Origin: Sinonovacula constricta
Taxonomy: Eukaryota; Mollusca; Bivalvia; Cardiida; Solecurtidae
Direction: 5' to 3'
Length of the DNA: 64,000 nucleotides
Assembly: GCA_007844125.1 (NCBI GenBank)
Contig: CM017569.1
Coordinates: 11,355,686 to 11,419,685 of the forward strand
Each line of letters begins with the position of its first letter. The stretch's first letter is position 1. The position numbers and the translations under genes were made by a program. Shown here in pieces: positions 56,401 to 64,000 of the stretch. The notes beneath the pieces were generated by a model, which was not told where the DNA came from, searched no databases, and saw only the letters and a list, made by a program, of their open reading frames with translations.

Positions 56401-59400
56401 TGGGTCTTATCACATTACACTTAATATTTATGAGTCACTGAACTAATTACATATTTTAACTGCTACATTATGCCATTCTTAAAGAGATTAGGAAGGTCAA
56501 AGAAACATTATTGCACGGATATTCGCTGTGGTTTTAGGTCATCTTTTTCCATTAACAACTAACGTACTATTAAATGTAAAAAATCTTCACAATTTTGAAG
56601 AACTTAAATAGAATTCGGAACTTCTTAATATAAAGTTAAACAATGAAGGTCAAGATTCTGTTCGAATCAGGATCGGAACCGTTTTTTTACACGTTTAAGT
56701 ATTTCTGTTTTATACAAACAGTGTAGCCCCAGATTAGCAAGCTCCTTTGGTTAGATGATTGAACTGAATCTGCACTATTTGTTGCTATGTTTCTATAACG
56801 TACATTTACCCAATTGTATGTTCTCTGCAAAGAAAGCTTTTAATTCAAATGTTGCAATGACGTAGCTTTAGATATATATATTTTTAACGACCAGAGTCTT
56901 ATTCGCGTGGGCGCCTTTTTACTACTGTCCAGTTCTCTATTGACTATGCATTTTTATGTAGTCTTATTGTAAATTTGAGAACGACACGGTGTTTACATGC
57001 TGATTTCTACAATATCTATGTCTTTATTTTGTGTAGTATTTTCTTAAAATTTAAAATAGGACCCAATGGTGTGTCAGTTGCTTCTATTATCGCCAGACTT
57101 TGTCATGTATCCTTGTTCTCTACTATAATTGATTTTAATTGCTATACCGAATACAATGCTTATCAAAAGTGAGTTTGGCTGAAGCAGTTTAAACTGGGCG
57201 AAGAAACCAAACGGTGTTTAAAATTTTATAGTCTGGCTCTGCTTAATGAATATAAAATAATATTTAACATGAATTGTTTGTATCTTAAAGTGATATTAGG
57301 AATTAATTTGACATATCTCTGATGTCTTGTAAATAGTCAATTAGGCTGAAATTATCAGCTTGCATTTTATAGGTGTAAGTATCATAAAACTGGTTATTTT
57401 CCAGAGCATTTTGATATATGTTACTTGAATTTCCATCATCTCGTACAAGTACGGTTTTCTGCAGAATGACGATTAAAATCTGTGCAAATTTCATATCGGG
57501 AGCTCACTGATGTGCATCGTTAACGTCAAATGTATTTTAACAGCATCTTGTCAAGTTGGCCGCATGATTGCCTCTTGACTCTTAGCGTGCACAAACTGAT
57601 AAGGCGTGGACAAATAGTGTAGATCCAGAATCGTGATCTGAACCTTTTGATGTCTTAGTATAGTGAGTAGTTATTATAAAATACATATTATATTGATTTG
57701 TGACGAAGAAGCGCGGTCTGGGTGATGCGTCTTGGATTGTTAAGACCTCCATCGCTGCTTTAGTTACATCTACCGGTAGCTTTATTGCAGGTCTAGTAAT
57801 CAGGACATCTACGACGGTATTCCTGCACTTATCGATAACTGTGTGGGGTCTATGGCTGATCGCAGGATTATTTCTCCAACTAACTACCAATTATTGAAAT
57901 ATGATAAAAGTTAAAATAAGAAAATGCTTCATTGATAACATTAATGCTTGTAGCAATCTCGAAATTGCATAATTTTATAACAAAATCGTTTGCATGCACT
58001 GTGGTCTGATCGATGTTGTGCATTTAAACAAACTGATATGCTTCCAGATTCGATGTTATTCAAAGGGCGTAACATAAATTGAAGAATGCGTTTAACTATA
58101 AATGAGATAACAATGTTAATTTTGTTTTTAAGTTAATAGTCAATTTTATGAAAGGTAACCGTGGATGATGATACAAATAAATTCATCGGATAGAAAGAAA
58201 TGCATTTGGCAAAACATATTTGCCATATGAACAACATATCCGGCTAACAATATCAACCAATCCTTCAGACAGCAGCTGTTAGAGGCAAGATATCCTTTGT
58301 ATGAAATTAGTTTCAATGGATTTCGCAAGTTTGTAAACACTATGCCGCAATAAGTAAATATATAAATTGGCTAAGTTAGTTTAATAATGCTTACAAAACT
58401 GTTGAAACAGATGTTTGGAAACTGAAGTAGGAATGTACTTGGCTGGCATACTGTTTTAATAAACACAATTTTCTCGAATGTTCTTTAGTCATGTCTCTTA
58501 TATTTATGCTGCATTTATCGTGAATAAATGAAGACGGTTAAAATGGGGGTTTAAATTAGGATATTTTAATGGTGGCTAGAAACAAACCCGTAATGTTATA
58601 CCTAAATTGCCGAACTCATGTTTGAGTCACTAAATGCTGCAGAAGGGCATTTTGTATGGTCAGGATATGTCAATCTGTTGCTCTCTGTTCCAAAATTTCA
58701 ATGTGATATTTAACTGAATTTAAACTGAGGTTGAATACTATTATTTAAATCATGAATTGAAACCAGGCTAGCTTTTAAACAGGTTAAAGTGTATATATCA
58801 TTAACAAAAGATCTGTGACACGAAACGGAACTTTTATATGATTCTTTGTATGCATTTCAGTAAAATTAAAACATCAATAAAATCAATTAATTGGGGTTAC
58901 ATGCAATTTATAAACACATGAAACACGTCGAAATGAATAAATATATTGAGTAAAGTTAAAAGTCTATACAATGTCCAATTGTGCTCAATTATTTATATAA
59001 TTTGGTGCATTGTCCTATACCATTTGTTATTTTTCTATTTATAGATCGTTACTATTATGACCACCGTCAACCTCCATCTTCCATATTACCAGAATACACA
59101 TTGGTGGAAAGAATTTTGTTATTGAATTTTTAAAAATCCAGCTAGTCCGGTAACAATCTTATCGTCTTAAGATGTTTCCACATATTTGGAATGGTTGATT
59201 ACATCAAACAAATCTGAGAGTTGGGAAAGTACCTTTCAATACAATGTTTAAGCTCATGCTTTGTTACAAAACACTGATACCAGTAATTGCCCCTTATAAA
59301 CTTAGCATGACAGATACTTTTAAACTTGTTTGCAAGAATTTTGAAAAACAAAAGTTTTTGTTCAACTCTTGAAAAAGGGCATTTTGTCGAAGATTTGACT

Positions 59401-62400
59401 TTAATATTTTAAAGAAAATACTATCCGATTTTACAATATTTATTTTACAATAACTTACAGTATTGCGTATTATGCCAATATGTAATTTATCAAACTATAA
59501 TTGGAGTAAATGAACAACAAATAAAGACATATTCTTCGATATCACCATTAATTAAAAGAACAACAATAATATTTATCTATTTAAATGCAGTTTAATGACA
59601 AATATTGTTGAACTTAAAAAAAAGAGTTAATTGCGACTTTTCAATTATTTACGAGTCTTCATTAAGCTTTACTTTTCAGAGGAAAGAACAATTATGCAAC
59701 TAGTGAAAGACGTGGATCGTGTGACAGGGTGATTCAAGGCCTTAACATGAACAAACAGGAAGCTTGTAGTTTTTGTCTCTTGTGTATTACATGTCATTAG
59801 TCACTTTGGTGAGCTCAAAGACCTGTACACGCATATGTGAAAAGGTCTTTGGTTATCTGTCATTTTATGTGTTACGAAAGCTACCGATCAGATCCAACGA
59901 TAAGTTAAGTCCGCGAGGGTAGCTTGAATAAGGTTATGCAACACAGAAGTGGTAACGAGTGGTATTAGGTTATTAGATATTAATGTGCTAATTATTCTTT
60001 AATAAAATTGAATGTCGGGGCATCATGTCGACATAATACACTTAATGAGAACTTGTGCATCTCAATCACGCGACAAATTGACCAATTAAATAGTCATAAG
60101 TATCTTTTTTAGTAAAAATTTAAAAATAAAATATATTTATATTGATATGATTTCTGTTCTGTAATTAAAGTGTTGTAGTAAATAATGATGTTTAACCACG
60201 TAAATACGTTTCCGTTGTCAGAATGGTTGCATTTATTATGTTTTATGTTTCGATCTTTATGAAACCAGAACTAAAATAGCATATACCGAGTTGATATGTT
60301 ATTGGAAACAATATTTTTTCAGATAATTGCTCATAGATGTTAAACTCCAAATGAATGATTGTGTTAGTTCATCAACATTTAAACTACCTTTGGATCTTGG
60401 TTTTTAATTTTAACTGTTAACCCCCAGATATTGTCTTATATTAAACGCGGAAAAGACAACAACAAAATAATCATTGTTTGGATAAAATCTAATTTAAAGT
60501 TCACAAATCAGCAAGCAAAAAGAAGTAAAAAAGCAGAAACAAGCTCGCATCCAAACACACTCACACACTAGAGATGCAAAGGGCCAAATAAAACATATGA
60601 AGACGTACTTTTAAAAAACAGAAACTTACAGAAATGTACAAGCACACATTCTCAAAAACATTCACAATTCTACAATCACACACAAACACGCATACATAAG
60701 TTTAAACACAATCCTGTTCTCAGACAGAGCATATGTATTACTTGTGTTCTATCCTTTGTGTTATCATCGGCGATGTGACACCTCAATGCGCATGTCACAA
60801 CTCATGTAAACATATATGAGTCTTGTTACCCTGTTACGTATTGATCCGTACACACCATCTACTGCCATTTCATCCTCTAATTCACTCGTTAATTGGCCAA
60901 CAATAAAGAACATGCTTGTTTAAGTCCTTGCAATTTTGCCGTTTACCCAACCAGTCTATTTGTACGAAATCTTCGGGATTTAATAACTTAGTTTTGGACT
61001 TAAAACTTTAATTAAATTTAAATCTTTTACATCGAATTTCCCATTACGACCTGCGCGGTCGTTTTTCTCACCCCTTACAAATGTGGCGACAATTGGCCAT
61101 TTTGGACGCTGAATATATATGTGTGTGTGTCCCGAATGTCAAGGATTATGAGCAGTGGTCGCATTCCATAATATATTCTGGGAATAACATAGAGCCTTAA
61201 TTAAAAGTATCGCACTAGCGTTTTCTTTTCACGGATGAGGTTCGAATGCTGCTGGAAGCAGTATTGCGTTTGAGACTTGTTTTGCCACGCTGTACAGTAA
61301 ACAACACTACAAAATGGTGGCCCACATTTCAAAGATTACATAATATTTCGGTCACCTTAACGACCATTTATATAACCACATTGTGGGTCACGGGCTAAGT
61401 TACTCGTTTCTTACATCTTCTTTTTGTTCATTGGTGGATAGAGTAAATCGAACATACACAGCTAAATAGGACATAAAGAAATAATTGTAAGATACTCGTT
61501 TTTTAGAAATAATGTATGTTGTAATATCTTTATATTAATCAGTTCTTAAAATAGCCAAACGTGAAAAAACAATCATTTTATATATATATAAAAAAAACTT
61601 TATAATTAAATTGTATGTTTAGTTTAACAGAGCATTACTTCGTATGTGTTTCTGCGGCTTAAGTGACATACCATTAAGATGAAAAATACAAAATTAAGAA
61701 TGCCGACATAGAATAAGAATATATGACAAAGTCCTATGAGCATTGCAACATATTCCAAATTCCGGAAAGGCACAGAACAAAGGTTTTTTTTACATACAAG
61801 CCAAGCAAAAAGTAAGAACAAATTTGTGATGAGGCATTGAACGAAAAGAGCAAACATGACAGTTATCGCCTTGGAACGGTCAGTCGGCAATATGAACCGA
61901 CTGGGGTGCTTAATCCGGCTTTACAGAGCATGACTTTGATAAATAATTTTTAATACGGGTAGGGTTAATAATTAAACATTTTTTCTTGAAATCCTAATTT
62001 GATTTTTTGTCAGAAATTATTTACGCAAATTTGTTTGCTAGAGAATGATATTTGAATTTTAGCGTAAATATTTAAAGTAGGATTGTTTCTTTTGTTTCAA
62101 AATGTTGTTCACGAGCAACAAAACTCAGCGTGTCTGTTGTGCTTAACGCCTACCGAAAAATATATAACGTTCTTCTGTCCTGTTCTTGACTTTTTGACTT
62201 TATGTTGACAATTATAACGAAATAAGTGAAGATTCAAACGATTTTCAACTAAAGGCAAAAAAGTTTCATCTGAAAACAGACTGAAACTTTTACCATTCGT
62301 TTTTACGTTGAACTTTCACTTTACGCTTTTAGAATTATACAATACAATCAATTATATGCTCGTATACAGGCGTCTTCATACACCTAAGTTATATAATCAT

Positions 62401-63950
62401 ATCATCTTATTAATATTACATTCAGTTTTCTTTCTTAGTTATCAGTATTTCACACGCACAATCGCACATACAAACATACGTACACTTTTACATTTCGTAC
62501 AAACATTATCGTATTTCCGTAGAAACAGTATCTTTCATAATAGGGGTTATGTCCTTTGCTTACTAAGTTTTATGTTTAAAGTCAAAAGTAATGACTATAA
62601 TCAAATTAAAAAACTCACTATTGAAGCTGTAGTTTTTTTTAATATTTTTCTACAAGTGCTTTAAAATGTTTACATATTATCTTTATGCAACTTGTAATTT
62701 GTTCCTTAGTTCATTTTCTTAAAGACCAAATGAATATGAACATTGGGTTTAAATATAAACAATGGATGCTTTTATATTTTCTGAAAAAAGAAAACAAATC
62801 AGTTTAATTGAATCGCAGTAGTATTATTGGTTAATTAAGGATAAAGGACAGAAAACAATTATTAAAAGAACTGCATAACAATACAAAGAGCGAAAAGTAA
62901 CACATAACGTTCTGGAGCGGTCATTTTGCAAACTAGGTTCTTTTTATGAAGATCATTTTCTGAGAGGCAAGAAACAAGACATGAACCAACTAACAGTTAG
63001 CACTTGCATATGTAATAAATTGTCAACCAAATAGACAGTGTTGTCAAAAAATGCAACTACACATGCAATACTATATATACAAATATTCGAATAAGTGATC
63101 AAAATTAAAATTAATGAATAGAGTATATGCCTATATCTATAGAAATATAAAATCTCATAACATTTAACGTTATTTAACATTTTCGGCTCAGTTTTAAAAC
63201 AATGCTTTTTACATTTTGAGCATTTGCAATCTTCGTACAAATACAAATATGAACACTGTCAAATGTTACATGGTTGTCTTGAGTTCCGTTCGGCTAGGTA
63301 AGGTGCTACGAAAGAAGAAGGAATAAGTATTAATTCCAATTTGTCATAGAGAAGTAATTTTGGTAAGGTCGATATATTATAATTCAGCTTTAAAAGTTGT
63401 CCATTTTCTTTAAATTAGACTTAATGATATTTGAATGATAATTTAAGCTTACAAATAATATGTTGTCTACTACAAATCGACCCATAAACTATACCGCTGT
63501 AAGGAAATATGAACACAGCTTTCTTATGTCCATGGGTACATATTTGTTTGAGAACCTTTAAATACAGGCCAAATTTTTTTTGTAAGAAACAAATTAAAAC
63601 AAATACATAAAGGTATGCATTATCTCGTTCCAGAGAATCCCAATTCCGACCAACACGGCGACTGTCGATCTCAGATTCCGAAGAAGAAGCGGAAAACCCG
63701 AACTGCTTTCACAAACCAGCAGATTTATGAGTTGGAAAAACGGTTCATTATGCAGAAATACCTGACACCGGCAGACAGGGATGAAATCGCTTCCAAACTA
63801 GGACTGTCTTGTGCCCAGGTGATCACGTGGTTTCAAAACCGACGGGCAAAGTTCAAACGAGACATTGACGAGATGAAGAAGGATTCTGGTGTCATCAATC
63901 CGCCGGCATCCATGCATCAAGAAACAGATTCTTGTACAAGTGTAGGTTAG
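49595..63950 (+). CDS. Lbx: Ladybird-type homeodomain transcription factor, two exons
   Basis: This is a nuclear DNA-binding regulator of the NK-linked Lbx family, which specifies muscle and neural cell types in other animals. Exons 49595-50405 and 63634-63950 join in phase (G|AG, Glu271) to give 375 residues. The N-terminal half has an eh1 Groucho-binding motif, FSIRDIL (75-81), a Ser-rich run (115-127), an acidic run (231-243) and SPLGALVAMSTNAFKGLE (251-268), the counterpart of the vertebrate SPLCAL...TFKGLE block. The homeodomain (289-348) contains QIYELEKRF, YLTPADRDEIA and QVITWFQNRRAKFKRD. It has Thr47, typical of Lbx and Tlx, and Gln50/Asn51. The chosen start is the first ATG in frame. 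Only 27 residues follow the homeodomain, fewer than in vertebrate LBX1. Confidence 0.96.
51655..51850 (+). repeat. AT-rich minisatellite, three units of about 65 bp
   Basis: Units share GCATATATGTATATAAAATG and AAAATGTAAAGATGGCGTAT. Confidence 0.9.
54821..54843. repeat. Perfect 10-bp hairpin
   Basis: GTTAACTGTA, a TTT loop, then TACAGTTAAC. The arms also read as GTTAAC half-sites of HNF1 type. Confidence 0.9.
61624..61919 (-). pseudogene. Dispersed repeat copy 3, open GPCR-like TM6-TM7 frame
   Basis: On the minus strand about 98 codons are open. After a basic stretch (LPTDRSKAITV) there are two or three hydrophobic segments: MFALFVQCLITNLFLLFAWL, then YVAMLIGLCHIFLFYVGILN FVFFILM, followed by a basic tail HLSRRN. 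This layout suggests TM6, an extracellular loop with two Cys, TM7 and helix 8 of a class A receptor, though NPxxY is absent. It is bounded by stops with no start codon of its own. It could be an exon, a pseudogene or a coding relic in a repeat. Copies 1 and 2 are related but broken. Confidence 0.4.
63634..63950 (+). CDS. Lbx: Lbx exon 2 (homeodomain) with stop
   Basis: Acceptor CTCGTTCCAG. It encodes ENPNSDQHGDCRSQIPKKKR, the homeodomain and a 27-residue tail ending SCTSVG, stop TAG at 63948. GTTAGT directly at the stop could act as a donor (GTAG|GTTAGT), so a longer isoform continuing past the window is possible. Confidence 0.94.
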
Positions 63951-64000
63951 TACAGAAATAACAGAATCATTCGCTGGCGAAATAAATACAACCTCAGCCT

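Larger units (their letters stand above)
50406..63633 (+). other. Lbx: Lbx intron (13.2 kb)
   Basis: It is AT-rich. It holds an AT-rich minisatellite (51655-51850), two short hairpins (54821-54843, 59818-59851), a GCGCATGCGC palindrome (54984-54993), a GC-richer island (57700-57895) and dispersed repeat copy 3 (61624-61919, minus strand). No further exon is recognised. A large intron in a developmental regulator often houses enhancers, but none can be named from the sequence. Confidence 0.85.

Noticed and set aside
55979..56413. 144-codon minus-strand frame in the Lbx intron
   Set aside because: Composition is that of AT-rich non-coding DNA (many Ile, Asn, Tyr, His, Cys), with no motif or splice context.
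62308..62664. 118-codon + strand frame
   Set aside because: It starts at TTG and has low-complexity AT-driven composition and no recognisable domain. Chance is likely.
62884..62930. Possible fourth copy of the GPCR-like repeat (a DRSR-type reading on the minus strand)
   Set aside because: Similarity is patchy over about 45 bases and does not extend, unlike the three accepted copies.

Overview
The window is AT-rich animal DNA with long introns, tRNA-derived SINEs and minisatellites. Two genes can be read with confidence, both on the + strand. The SINE families (a tRNA-like head followed by a core such as 'aaggtcttccagctgacctg', or by 'aatgtgactgggt') and the short-exon gene style suggest a lophotrochozoan, most likely a bivalve mollusc. 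The species is not determined.

Left third (about 3.1-24.0 kb): the 3' half of the dynactin p150Glued gene (DCTN1). Twelve phase-matched exons from 8432 to 23705 encode about 430 C-terminal residues: a conserved segment, coiled coil 2, a linker, and the C-terminal domain ending in LHCRLIS. A 30-nt candidate micro-exon at 3133-3162 also fits the phase. The N-terminal CAP-Gly region lies left of the window.

The most unusual feature is in the DCTN1 intron between the exons ending at 12458 and starting at 20642. About 7.8 kb of it is a tandem array of roughly 150 units of 46-53 bp. Each unit copies the 3' splice site of the next exon: a branch-point-like sequence, a pyrimidine-rich run, CTGCAG, and the first bases of the exon (GTTGACTCTCTGA). 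The genuine exon 20642-20713 is fused to the last unit. The right half of the array has higher-order repeats of about 1.7-2.1 kb.

Middle (about 24-49.5 kb): intergenic. It holds microsatellites, SINE copies, a broken Crypton/QRICH1-like fragment, a 728-bp element with terminal inverted repeats carrying nuclear-receptor-type half-sites, a perfect 17-bp hairpin, and two of three dispersed copies of a repeat with a GPCR-like reading frame. The third copy lies in the Lbx intron.

Right (49.6-63.95 kb): an Lbx (ladybird) homeobox gene in two exons separated by a 13.2-kb intron. Exon 1 carries an eh1 repressor motif and the SPLxAL...FKGLE block. Exon 2 carries a complete homeodomain with Thr47 and Gln50. 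The 375-residue reading frame joins in phase. The two genes have no evident shared function: DCTN1 is a housekeeping motor adaptor and Lbx a developmental regulator, so their adjacency is a synteny observation.
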